Below, piece by piece: positions 1 through 5,733 of a DNA stretch of 6,104 nucleotides. Source of the stretch: JAEUPI01 sp036520715 (lineage in GTDB: Bacteria; Pseudomonadota; Gammaproteobacteria; Burkholderiales; Burkholderiaceae_C); assembly GCA_036520715.1 (NCBI GenBank), contig DATDJF010000369.1, positions 1-6,104 on the forward strand, read 5' to 3'. How positions within the stretch are numbered: the first letter of the stretch is position 1; each line of letters opens with the position of its first letter. The notes under the pieces were generated by a model, which had not been told where the DNA came from, did no database searches, and saw only the letters and a list, made by a program, of their open reading frames with translations. The translations under genes and the position numbers were made by a program.

Positions 1-78
1 GGCACCCATCAGATTCCACATCGCATACAGCGTGCACAGCGGCACGATGATCGCCACCGCGACCCACTGGACCGTCAT
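1..78 (-). CDS. Small membrane protein downstream of feoB, N-terminus only (partial)
   Basis: This is the first 26 codons of a minus-strand gene that leaves the window at its left edge. The ATG overlaps the feoB stop as ATGA (78..75), a classic sign of translational coupling, and a G-rich GGCGGGG lies just upstream inside feoB. The visible peptide starts MTVQWVAVAIIVPLCTLYAM, which reads as one N-terminal transmembrane helix (about residues 4-20) with a Cys at 15. Small single-helix proteins often follow feoB: the FeoB-associated Cys-rich membrane proteins of Firmicutes/Bacteroidetes, and short proteins such as DUF6587 in proteobacteria. Which one this is cannot be told without its C-terminal part. 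A role as an accessory of the Feo transporter is inferred from position only. Confidence 0.72.
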   Translation of the reverse strand, partial: MTVQWVAVAIIVPLCTLYAMWNLMGA

Positions 79-1976
79 GACCCCGCCCCGAGCGCCAGCG
101 CGACGCGGTAGGTGATGAACGCCGCCACGTAGGCCAGCGCGAACAGGTAGCCCGCCATGATCAGAGGGTAGCGCCAGCCGTTGGTCTCGCGCTTGACGAC
201 CACGAGCGTCGAGAGGCATTGCGGCGCGAACACGTACCAGGCCAGCAGCGAGTAGGCGGTGGCCAGCGACCAGGTCTGTGCGATCACCGGCGTCAGGCTC
301 TGCGCGACCTCGTCTCCTGCGGCCGACAGCGCGTACACGGTGCCGAGCGCACCCACCGCCACCTCGCGCGCCGCCAGCCCGGGCACCAGCGCGATCGAGA
401 TCTGCCAGTTGAAGCCGATCGGCGCGAACACGTGCTGCAGCCCTTGTCCCAACCAACCGGCGATCGAGTACTGGATCGCCGGGCCGGTGGCGCCGTCGGG
501 CGGCGCCGGATAGCTCGACAGGAACCACAGCACCACCATCAGCGAGAAGATGATGCCGCCGACGCGGCGCAGGAAGATGCGCGCCCGCTCGAGCAGGCCG
601 ATCGCGAGGTTGCGCAGCCCCGGCATGCGGTACGGGGGCAGTTCCAGCATCAGCGGCTGGTAGCGGCTCTTCAGCCAGCGACGCTTGAGCACCCAGGCCA
701 CCGCCATGGCCGACACCACGCCCGCCACGTAGAGCACGAACAGCGTCAGCCCCTGCAGATTGAACGGCCCGACGTCGCGCTCGGCGACGAAAGCGCCGAT
801 CAGCAGCGCGTACACCGGCAGCCGCGCCGAGCACGTCATCAGCGGCGCGATCAGGATCGTCACCAGCCGGTCGCGAGGGTTGGCGATCGTGCGCGTGGCC
901 ATGATGCCGGGGATCGCGCACGCGAAGCTCGACAGCAGCGGGATGAAGGCGCGCCCCGAGAGGCCGACCTTGCCCATCACGGTGTCGAGCAGGAAGGCGG
1001 CACGCGGCAGATAGCCGGAGTCCTCGAGCAGCAGGATGAAGAAGAACAGGATGATGATCTGCGGCAGGAACACCAGCACGCTGCCGGCGCCGGCGATCAC
1101 GCCGTCGACCAGCAGGCTGCGCAGCGGGCCGTCGGCCATCGACGCGTTGACCCAGTCGCCGAGGCCCGCCATCGCAGCCTTGATGGCGTCCATCGGCACG
1201 TTGGCCCACGAGAACACCGCCTGGAAGATCAGGAACAGCGTCACCGCCAGCAGCACCAGGCCCCACACCGGGTGCATCACCACCGCATCGATGCGGTGCT
1301 GGAAGCGCTCGATCTGCATCGCGCGCGGCGCGGCGATCGCGATGATGCGGCGCACCTCGCGCTGCAGCGCCGCGGTGTCGTGCGACGCCAGCATCGCCGG
1401 CGCACTCGCCGGCGGCTGCCGGGGGGCGAGCAACTCCTGCGTGGCGAGCAACTCCAGCAGCGCGGCGTGGCCGTTGTGGCGCACGCCGACCGTCTGCACC
1501 ACCGGGCAGCCGAGTTCGGCGCTCAGGCGCGGGATGTCGATCGCCAGCCCCTTGGCCTGCGCGACGTCGGCCATGTTGAGCGCCACCACCATCGGCCGGC
1601 CGAGCTGCTTCAGCTCGAGGACGAGCCGCAGGTTCATGCGCAGGTTGGTGGCGTCGACCACCGCGACGATGAGGTCGGGCTGTGCCTCGCCTTCGCGCCT
1701 GCCTTCGATCACCTCCAGCGTGATGCGCTCGTCGGGCGTGGCCGGCGTCAGGCTGTAGGTGCCGGGCAGGTCGATCACCTGCACGTGGGTGCCGTCGGCG
1801 AGCCGGGCGGTGCCGGCCTTGCGCTCGACCGTCACGCCGGCGTAGTTGGCGACTTTCTGGCGCGCGCCGGTCAGCAGGTTGAACAGCGCGGTCTTGCCGC
1901 AGTTGGGGTTGCCGACCAGCGCCACGGTGGCGCCGGCGTCGAGGCGCAAACGCGCCTGCTTCGACAGGTCAGACAC
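75..1976 (-). CDS. feoB: Ferrous iron transport protein B (FeoB), GTPase-coupled Fe(II) permease
   Basis: 633-residue inner-membrane Fe(II) transporter with an N-terminal cytosolic G domain. Visible G motifs: G1 GNPNCGKT (22-29), G2 around VTV (48-50), G3 DLPG (69-72), G4 NMAD (134-137, NxxD). The G5 loop near 161-170 (QTVGVRHNGH) lacks the usual SA signature. A short linker and helical spacer lead to the membrane domain, with about eight hydrophobic segments between 236 and 627. Both Gate regions are present: SSFACAIPGIMATRT (349-362, Cys353) with LMTCSARLP (379-387, Cys382), and VPGLAAREV (531-539). The family's QC.ST.VVVKRET segment is at 586-598. It is shorter than E. coli FeoB (773 aa), as is usual for compact betaproteobacterial forms. 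The start is GTG at 1976, 8 nt inside feoA, with GAGG 6 nt upstream (1983-1986). No frameshift is seen. It lies in the bfd-feoA-feoB operon and no feoC is visible. Confidence 0.97.
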   Translation of the reverse strand: MSDLSKQARLRLDAGATVALVGNPNCGKTALFNLLTGARQKVANYAGVTVERKAGTARLADGTHVQVIDLPGTYSLTPATPDERITLEVIEGRREGEAQPDLIVAVVDATNLRMNLRLVLELKQLGRPMVVALNMADVAQAKGLAIDIPRLSAELGCPVVQTVGVRHNGHAALLELLATQELLAPRQPPASAPAMLASHDTAALQREVRRIIAIAAPRAMQIERFQHRIDAVVMHPVWGLVLLAVTLFLIFQAVFSWANVPMDAIKAAMAGLGDWVNASMADGPLRSLLVDGVIAGAGSVLVFLPQIIILFFFILLLEDSGYLPRAAFLLDTVMGKVGLSGRAFIPLLSSFACAIPGIMATRTIANPRDRLVTILIAPLMTCSARLPVYALLIGAFVAERDVGPFNLQGLTLFVLYVAGVVSAMAVAWVLKRRWLKSRYQPLMLELPPYRMPGLRNLAIGLLERARIFLRRVGGIIFSLMVVLWFLSSYPAPPDGATGPAIQYSIAGWLGQGLQHVFAPIGFNWQISIALVPGLAAREVAVGALGTVYALSAAGDEVAQSLTPVIAQTWSLATAYSLLAWYVFAPQCLSTLVVVKRETNGWRYPLIMAGYLFALAYVAAFITYRVALALGAGS

Positions 1977-2241
1977 GATCGGCCTCGGTGCGCACGTCGA
2001 TGCAACGCGCCTCGACCCAGCGCAAGGCGAACAACGTGTCGCCCACCTGCACCGCGATCGGCTCGCGGCCGCCAGGGCCGCGCTGCATCAGCCGCACCGG
2101 CTCGCCGGGCAGGAAGCCGAGTTCGTGGAGGCGCTGCACGGTGGCCGCGTCGACCAGGTCGCTCGCCGCCTGCACGCTGGCGATCACGCCGCGCTGGCCG
2201 TTGGCCAACTCGGTGAGGGCGATCGCCTCGGGCTGAGTCAC
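1969..2241 (-). CDS. feoA: Ferrous iron transport protein A (FeoA)
   Basis: 90-residue SH3-like cytosolic protein that partners FeoB and is needed for full Fe(II) uptake in characterised bacteria. The family pattern is clear: ALTELANGQRGVI at the N-terminus, then RLHELGFLPGEPVRLMQR (38-55), then GREPIAVQVGDTLFALRWVEA (58-78). The last stretch matches the usual 'G.P....V.G...ALR..EA' ending. I chose the GTG at 2241 (VTQPEAIAL) because the conserved FeoA fold begins a few residues later and no ATG is nearby; longer readings upstream are low-complexity Arg/Pro/Ala. No convincing Shine-Dalgarno precedes this GTG, so the start is less certain than the gene. Its 3' end overlaps feoB by 8 nt (GTGTCTGA shared), which suggests coupled translation and a fixed ratio of the two proteins. 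Confidence 0.93.
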   Translation of the reverse strand: MTQPEAIALTELANGQRGVIASVQAASDLVDAATVQRLHELGFLPGEPVRLMQRGPGGREPIAVQVGDTLFALRWVEARCIDVRTEADRV

Positions 2242-2261
2242 GCGGTGTCGGGCGCTTGGGG

Positions 2262-2276
2262 CGCGGCGGAGCCGCG
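2262..2276 (-). repeat. Small inverted repeat upstream of feoA
   Basis: A perfect 6-bp inverted repeat, CGCGGC - GGA - GCCGCG, sits about 20 nt upstream of the feoA GTG, where it could occlude initiation in the mRNA. In such GC-rich DNA a stem this short can arise by chance, so it is listed mainly because it follows the much stronger hairpin at 2293-2323 in the same 88-nt spacer. Confidence 0.3.
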
Positions 2277-2292
2277 GAGGCGGGAGCCTGCA

Positions 2293-2323
2293 CCGGCACG
2301 GCCCCGCACGCGGGGCGTGCCGG
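2293..2323 (-). repeat. Intercistronic hairpin between bfd and feoA
   Basis: On the plus strand CCGGCACG (2293-2300), one unpaired G (2301) and CCCCGC (2302-2307) pair with GCGGGG (2310-2315) and CGTGCCGG (2316-2323) across a 2-nt AC gap. This is a 14-bp stem with a single bulge. In the transcript it starts 6 nt after the bfd stop. No U-tract follows, so it is not a canonical intrinsic terminator. A partial terminator, an mRNA 3'-end stabiliser for bfd, or a Rho/RNase processing barrier are all possible. The inverted repeat is seen directly; its function is inference. Confidence 0.65.
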
Positions 2324-2329
2324 GCTGAA

Positions 2330-2551
2330 TCATGCCTCGGCGGAGGCCACCGCCTGCGCCACCCGGCCGCAGCGGCTGGCGCACGGCGATGCGATCGCGG
2401 CGTCGAACACCTCGCGCGCGCAATCGTGGCAGCAGCCGCACGAGGAGGCGAGGCGGGTTTCGTCCTGCAGCACCTCGAAGTTGTGCACGCCATTGGCCAC
2501 GGCGCGCTGGATGTCGCGGTCGGAGAGGCGGTGGCACAGGCAGACGATCAT
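2330..2551 (-). CDS. bfd: Bacterioferritin-associated ferredoxin (Bfd), [2Fe-2S] protein
   Basis: 73-residue BFD-like [2Fe-2S] protein. In E. coli and Pseudomonas, Bfd binds bacterioferritin and passes electrons to its heme so that stored Fe(III) leaves as Fe(II). The start MIVCLCHRLSD closely resembles E. coli Bfd (MYVCLCNGISD). The expected ligands are present: C4 and C6, then C38 and C41 in SSCGCCHDC (36-44), followed by AREVFD as in the family's AREV. The ATG at 2551 is fixed by this N-terminus; an upstream in-frame extension would read through the promoter. Four further cysteines (C40, C44, C57, C61) are unusual. The 29 nt before the ATG are C-rich and contain no Shine-Dalgarno. It is the first gene of the feo operon, 88 nt before feoA, which places store mobilisation under the same control as iron import. 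Confidence 0.92.
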   Translation of the reverse strand: MIVCLCHRLSDRDIQRAVANGVHNFEVLQDETRLASSCGCCHDCAREVFDAAIASPCASRCGRVAQAVASAEA

Positions 2552-2585
2552 GGCGCGGGGGTTCGGGGGCAGGTCGTTGTGGCGC

Positions 2586-2614
2586 AGTCTAATACAAATG
2601 CGAATATGTCTCAA
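2586..2614 (-). promoter_or_regulatory. Sigma-70-like promoter of the bfd-feoAB operon
   Basis: On the minus strand a -35 element TTGAGA (2614..2609, 5/6 to TTGACA) is followed after exactly 17 nt by TAGACT (2591..2586, 4/6 to TATAAT). It lies in the only clearly AT-rich island of the window, about 35 nt upstream of the bfd ATG. Transcription would begin near 2579, giving a leader of roughly 28 nt. Assignment is by eye, without mapped starts. Confidence 0.6.
2599..2613. promoter_or_regulatory. Putative Fur box in the bfd-feo promoter
   Basis: The 15-mer TGCGAATATGTCTCA matches a 7-1-7 Fur box of the form TGAGAATnATTCTCA at 11 of 14 defined positions, with the outer TG.GA...TC.CA symmetry kept. 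It overlaps the -35 element and much of the spacer, where a bound repressor would exclude RNA polymerase. Fe(II)-Fur repression of feo and bfd is well established in related bacteria, so the context is right. The box could also reach the divergent gene at 2772. Identification is by pattern only. Confidence 0.55.
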
Positions 2615-2646
2615 TAGGGTTCATGTGACTCACTGCCCGGTTCGTG

Positions 2647-2679
2647 GGGGTTCTTAACCCCGCCGGCGGGCAATGCCCG
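2647..2679 (+). repeat. Three overlapping inverted repeats upstream of the propeller gene
   Basis: Three adjacent inverted repeats share bases: GGGGTT-CTT-AACCCC (2647-2661), the perfect 12-bp palindrome CCCGCCGGCGGG (2659-2670), and CGGGC-AAT-GCCCG (2667-2679). They cannot all form at once in one RNA. They lie 93-125 nt upstream of the ATG at 2772, in a probable leader or promoter region. They could be an attenuator-like leader, a protein-binding palindrome, or chance in GC-rich DNA. I see no convincing plus-strand promoter in 2552-2771. Confidence 0.35.
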
Positions 2680-2771
2680 TTCAACGCAGGCCTTCGTGCG
2701 CTGCACCGAAGCCCGAAACCGGGTGAATCGGCGGCGCCGACGGCACCTTGCAACCTTGCGCGGAGCCTGCG

Positions 2772-4766
2772 ATGACGATCCACCGTCGAACCCTCTTGAC
2801 CAGCAGCCTGGCCCTGGCCGTGCCGGCGACCTGGAGCCCGCCCGTGCGGGCACGAACTTCCAACCACCTGCTGGCGTACGACAGCGAAGCCCAGATGCGA
2901 GAGGCACTCGAGCGTTGGCACCAGCGCTCGCAGCGCCTGCGCCAGGACGGCGAGCGCCGGCGCGCCGAATCGGCGCTCGCGCAAGACAGCCTGTCCAGCC
3001 TGGCGTTGGGGGTGGCCAAGTCGGCCGCGGCGCCGGCGGCGGTGGCCGAGGCCGCCGGTGCGGAATCGATCACCAATGTGCAGACCACCGGCGTCGACGA
3101 AGGCGGCATCGTCAAGCGCGCCGGCGACTTCCTGGTGGTGTTGCGGCGCGGCCGGCTGTTCACCGTGCGGGTGGGCGGCGATGCGTTGCAGCCGGTCGCC
3201 GCCGTCGACGCCTACGCACCGGGCGCGAGCCCGCAAGGCGCCTGGTACGACGAGTTGCTGGTGTCCGGCCGCGATGTCGTGGTGGTCGGCTACTCCTACG
3301 CGCGCGGCGGCACCGAGATTGGCCTGTTCGATCTCGACGCCGAAGGCGGCCTGCGTTACCGCGCGACGCATCACCTGCGGTCGTTCGACTACTACAGCTC
3401 GCGCAACTACGCGAGCCGGCTGATCGGCCGCAAGCTGATCTTCTACACGCCGACGATGCTGTCGCCGTGGGCGGCGCAGCCGTGGCAGCAGTTTCCGGCC
3501 GCGCGGCGCTGGCAGGGCGAGGCCGACGCGGCGGGCTTTCAGCGCATCCTGCCGGCCACGCGCGTGTACCGCACCGACGACGAGTTCGAGCCCGGCGAGC
3601 CGCTGGCGCTGCACACCGTCACGAGCTGCGAGCTCGGCGGCGACGACCTGCGTTGCGAGTCGACCGCGGTGCTCGGGCCGGCGGGCCGGGTGTTCTACGT
3701 GTCGCAGGGTTCGGTCTACGTGTGGACCAGCAGCTGGCGCCGGCGGCCGGTGATGCCGGGCGAGCGCGTCGAGCCGCAGCGATCGCTGTCGGCGGTGTTC
3801 CGCCTGCCGCTCGATGGCGCCGCACCGAGCGCGCTGAAGACCGCCGGCGTGCCGCTCGACCAGATGTCGTTCCTCGAGGATGCTGGCCACTTGAACGTGT
3901 TGTTGCGGCAGTCCGGCCGCGGCGAAGGCATGTGGGGCAGCGAGTCGACGCATGGCGACATGGCATTGCTTCGTGTGCCGTTGGCCGAGTTCGGCGACGG
4001 CCGCGGCGCTGCGCGGCGCGAGCACTATCGCCGTGTGCCCGGTGCGGCCGGCGGCGCGCTGCACAACCGCTTCGTCGGCGAGTGGCTGCTGTGGGGCGGT
4101 GGCGTCGACGGCAGCGGCGCCTCGGCCTGGGCGCTGCGCCATGCCGCCACCGCCGATGCGATCACGTTGTCGCCCGGCCATGGGGTCGAGCGCATCGAGG
4201 CGCTCGGGCGCGACGCCGTGCTGGTGGGCTCGTCGGGCGCGGACCTTCACTTCAGCGCGGTGCGCCTGACACGCGGCGACGCGCGGCCGGCCGGCCGCCA
4301 CGTGCAAAGCGGCGTCGCGCAGGGTGAGACGCGCACGCACGGCTTCTTCTACCGCCTGCAGTCCGACGACCTCGGCGTGCTCGGGCTGCCGGTGCTCGGC
4401 GGCGGCCGGCAGCGCCGCGGCGTCTACAGCGGCGGGCACGGCGCGGCGTCGGTGCTGTTCCTGCGCAACCGCGATCTGCAGTTCAGTGCGCTCGGGCAAC
4501 TGCGCGCCAGCGAAGGCAACCCGCGCGACGACGGCTGCAAGGCGAGCTGCGTCGACTGGTACGGCAACGCGCGGCCGATCTTTCTCGGCGACCGCGTGCT
4601 CGCGCTGATGGGCTACGACATCGTCGAGGGCCGCCTCGAGAGCGTCGGCTGGCGCTTCGCGCAGAGCCCGGACACGCCGTACCACGAGCAGATCGTCGAG
4701 CGGCGGCGCATCAGCTTCGCGCCCAACCCGGCGTGGCGGGAGGGGCGGTATTCACCGTTCGGTTGA
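2772..4766 (+). CDS. Exported beta-propeller domain protein (PF09826-like)
   Basis: 664-residue exported protein. The N-terminus MTIHRRTLLTSSLALAVPAT has twin arginines (5-6) before a hydrophobic stretch, resembling a Tat signal, with a likely cut after VRA (25-27). Residues 38-75 are charged and helical, then comes TNVQTTGVDEGGIVKRAGD (101-119), the hallmark TNvQ..GVDE.diVK.dG motif of the secreted C-terminal beta-propeller family. The remainder alternates short beta-rich stretches with G/D turns (LVVLRRGRLFTV, VVVVGYSYA, LIFYTPTML, VFYVSQGSVYVWTS, LNVLLRQ, LLWGGG, AVLVGSSG), consistent with blades. There are only four cysteines, C286/C295 and C589/C593, as possible disulphides. The ATG at 2772 has GGAG 6 nt upstream (2762-2765); an in-frame ATG at 2748 would put eight extra residues before the signal. 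No enzymatic function is known to me for this family. It is transcribed away from the iron operon, so shared regulation is possible but unproven. Confidence 0.85.
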   Translation: MTIHRRTLLTSSLALAVPATWSPPVRARTSNHLLAYDSEAQMREALERWHQRSQRLRQDGERRRAESALAQDSLSSLALGVAKSAAAPAAVAEAAGAESITNVQTTGVDEGGIVKRAGDFLVVLRRGRLFTVRVGGDALQPVAAVDAYAPGASPQGAWYDELLVSGRDVVVVGYSYARGGTEIGLFDLDAEGGLRYRATHHLRSFDYYSSRNYASRLIGRKLIFYTPTMLSPWAAQPWQQFPAARRWQGEADAAGFQRILPATRVYRTDDEFEPGEPLALHTVTSCELGGDDLRCESTAVLGPAGRVFYVSQGSVYVWTSSWRRRPVMPGERVEPQRSLSAVFRLPLDGAAPSALKTAGVPLDQMSFLEDAGHLNVLLRQSGRGEGMWGSESTHGDMALLRVPLAEFGDGRGAARREHYRRVPGAAGGALHNRFVGEWLLWGGGVDGSGASAWALRHAATADAITLSPGHGVERIEALGRDAVLVGSSGADLHFSAVRLTRGDARPAGRHVQSGVAQGETRTHGFFYRLQSDDLGVLGLPVLGGGRQRRGVYSGGHGAASVLFLRNRDLQFSALGQLRASEGNPRDDGCKASCVDWYGNARPIFLGDRVLALMGYDIVEGRLESVGWRFAQSPDTPYHEQIVERRRISFAPNPAWREGRYSPFG

Positions 4767-4783
4767 CGCTCGAGGTGGCGTCA
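4764..4783. repeat. Inverted repeat joining two convergent stop codons
   Basis: TGACGC (4764-4769) and GCGTCA (4778-4783) form a 6-bp inverted repeat with an 8-nt loop. Its ends are exactly the TGA stop of the propeller gene and, on the other strand, the TGA stop of the thioesterase gene. The intergenic gap is only 14 bp, so it could act as a small bidirectional stem-loop. There is no T-tract on either side, and half of the symmetry follows from both genes using TGA, so a terminator role is weakly supported. Confidence 0.3.
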
Positions 4784-5269
4784 GCTCACCACGTAGGCGG
4801 CCGCCGCGGTGGCGATCAGCGTGCCCTCGTCGTTGACCAGGCGCATCTGCGTGGTGCCGACGCGGCCGCCCAGTCGCAGCACCTCGGCGCTGGCGATGAA
4901 GTGCTTGCCCAGGCCCGGGCGCAGATAGTCGACGCGCAGGTCGATGGTGCCGAGCCTCGAAAAGCGCTGCATCACCTGCATGGTCGCCTCGTCGGCGTGT
5001 TTTTCGCCGATCGCCCACATCAGCGCCAGGCCGCCCATGGCGTCGAGCGTGGCCGAGATGACGCCGCCGTGCAGGCGTCCGTACAGATGGTGGCCGATCA
5101 GCTCGGGCCGCATGTCGAAGCGCAGGGTCGGCCCCAACGCGCCGTGGCCGCTGAGTTTCAGGCCGAGCACCTGGTTGAAGTGGATCTGCTGCTCGAACAG
5201 CGTGGTCAGCGCGGTGTCGAGCCGGTGTTGTTCGGCGGCGCTGCGGCGGGAGACGTGGCCATGCGTCAT
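4781..5269 (-). CDS. yigI: YigI-type hotdog-fold acyl-CoA thioesterase
   Basis: 162-residue hotdog-fold thioesterase of the PaaI/YigI type, expected to hydrolyse acyl-CoA to free fatty acid and CoA in the cytosol; E. coli YigI is described as acting on medium- to long-chain acyl-CoAs. Visible signatures are FNQVLGLKL (31-39), PELIGHHLYGRLHGGVISAT (55-74) with the conserved HGG (67-69) and D76, and RFSRLGTIDLRVDYLRPG (102-119). The last is very close to the corresponding E. coli stretch as I recall it. The C-terminus follows the family pattern (EVLRLGGRV, then A.AAYVV). The ATG at 5269 gives a length near that of E. coli YigI (about 155 aa); the open frame continues upstream, but only through the terminator and out-of-frame coding DNA. 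No strong Shine-Dalgarno is seen. It is convergent with the propeller gene and separated from the upstream gene by a hairpin terminator. Confidence 0.85.
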   Translation of the reverse strand: MTHGHVSRRSAAEQHRLDTALTTLFEQQIHFNQVLGLKLSGHGALGPTLRFDMRPELIGHHLYGRLHGGVISATLDAMGGLALMWAIGEKHADEATMQVMQRFSRLGTIDLRVDYLRPGLGKHFIASAEVLRLGGRVGTTQMRLVNDEGTLIATAAAAYVVS

Positions 5270-5280
5270 CGGCCGCCAGC

Positions 5281-5317
5281 ATAACGAACGAACGCCGGGC
5301 AGCGAGCCCGGCGTTCG
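5281..5317 (-). terminator. Probable Rho-independent terminator after the 133-aa exported protein gene
   Basis: A perfect 12-bp inverted repeat, CGAACGCCGGGC (5289-5300) and GCCCGGCGTTCG (5306-5317), encloses the 5-nt loop AGCGA. On the minus strand it begins about 15 nt after the stop of the exported-protein gene and is followed by the T-rich but interrupted TTCGTTAT. This fits an intrinsic terminator with an imperfect U-tract. On this reading the thioesterase gene 12 nt further on would need its own promoter or read-through. No T-tract is seen on the plus-strand side. Confidence 0.7.
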
Positions 5318-5331
5318 GGGTCGGTGTTGCT

Positions 5332-5733
5332 TCAGCGGCTCGAAGCGACCGGCACCGCCGGCGCCGTCAGGCGGCTCGTCAGGTGGCTGGTCGACACCCG
5401 GCCGTCGCGATCGACGCTCGACATGCGAAACACCACCGACGACGGCCCACCGTCGCAGCGCAGGCTGGCGATGATCGGCGTCAGCGTCACGCTCGACTCC
5501 GGCTTGCCGCCCAGACGCACTGCCTTGCCGGCATCGGCCAGGCCGCGCTCGCGCAGGGCTTGCATCAGGTTCTGCGGGTCGTCGCCGCCGGGCAGCTCGT
5601 CGCTGCCGCCGCAGCCGTAGAGCGCGAACGATTCGTTCTCGACCCACACCACCTGGGCGGGTTCGGCCACGGCCGCCGTGCCGGCCAGCGCGAGCAGGAC
5701 CGAGGTGAGAAGCCGCTTTGTGGTGCAAGTCAT
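5332..5733 (-). CDS. Small exported protein of unknown function (133 aa)
   Basis: I do not recognise this protein. Its N-terminus is a typical Sec signal peptide: MTCTTKR, then the hydrophobic LLTSVLLALAGTAA, with probable signal peptidase I cleavage at AVA-EP (after residue 23). The mature part is about 110 residues and hydrophilic, with hydrophobic strands (AQVVWVENESFALY 26-39; SVTLTPIIASLRC 81-93; SSVVFRMSSVDRDGRV 98-113). It has exactly two cysteines, C41 and C93, which could form one disulphide in the periplasm. The ATG at 5733 has GGAG 8 nt upstream (complement of 5742-5745), and third positions are strongly G/C, supporting a real gene. A strong hairpin lies just after its stop, so it is probably a single-gene transcript. 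It could be a periplasmic protein or an uncharacterised inhibitor/binding protein; the sequence does not decide. Confidence 0.8.
   Translation of the reverse strand: MTCTTKRLLTSVLLALAGTAAVAEPAQVVWVENESFALYGCGGSDELPGGDDPQNLMQALRERGLADAGKAVRLGGKPESSVTLTPIIASLRCDGGPSSVVFRMSSVDRDGRVSTSHLTSRLTAPAVPVASSR

Noticed and set aside
219..2216. Very long plus-strand open frame (665 codons) opposite feoB and feoA
   Set aside because: It is antisense to clearly identified feoB and feoA; its product is Arg/His/Gln-rich with no domain. It reflects high third-position G/C on the opposite strand.
2748..2771. Upstream ATG for the propeller gene
   Set aside because: It would add MQPCAEPA before the twin-arginine signal, and the ATG at 2772 has GGAG at the right spacing.
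2696..4327. Plus-strand open frame of 543 codons overlapping the propeller gene in another frame
   Set aside because: The product is dominated by Arg, Ala and Gly, typical of a shifted frame of a GC-rich gene.
2589..4685. Minus-strand open frame of 698 codons opposite the propeller gene
   Set aside because: It is antisense to a gene with a signal peptide, ribosome site and family motif; the product is Ala/Arg/His-rich low-complexity sequence and would also run across the bfd promoter.
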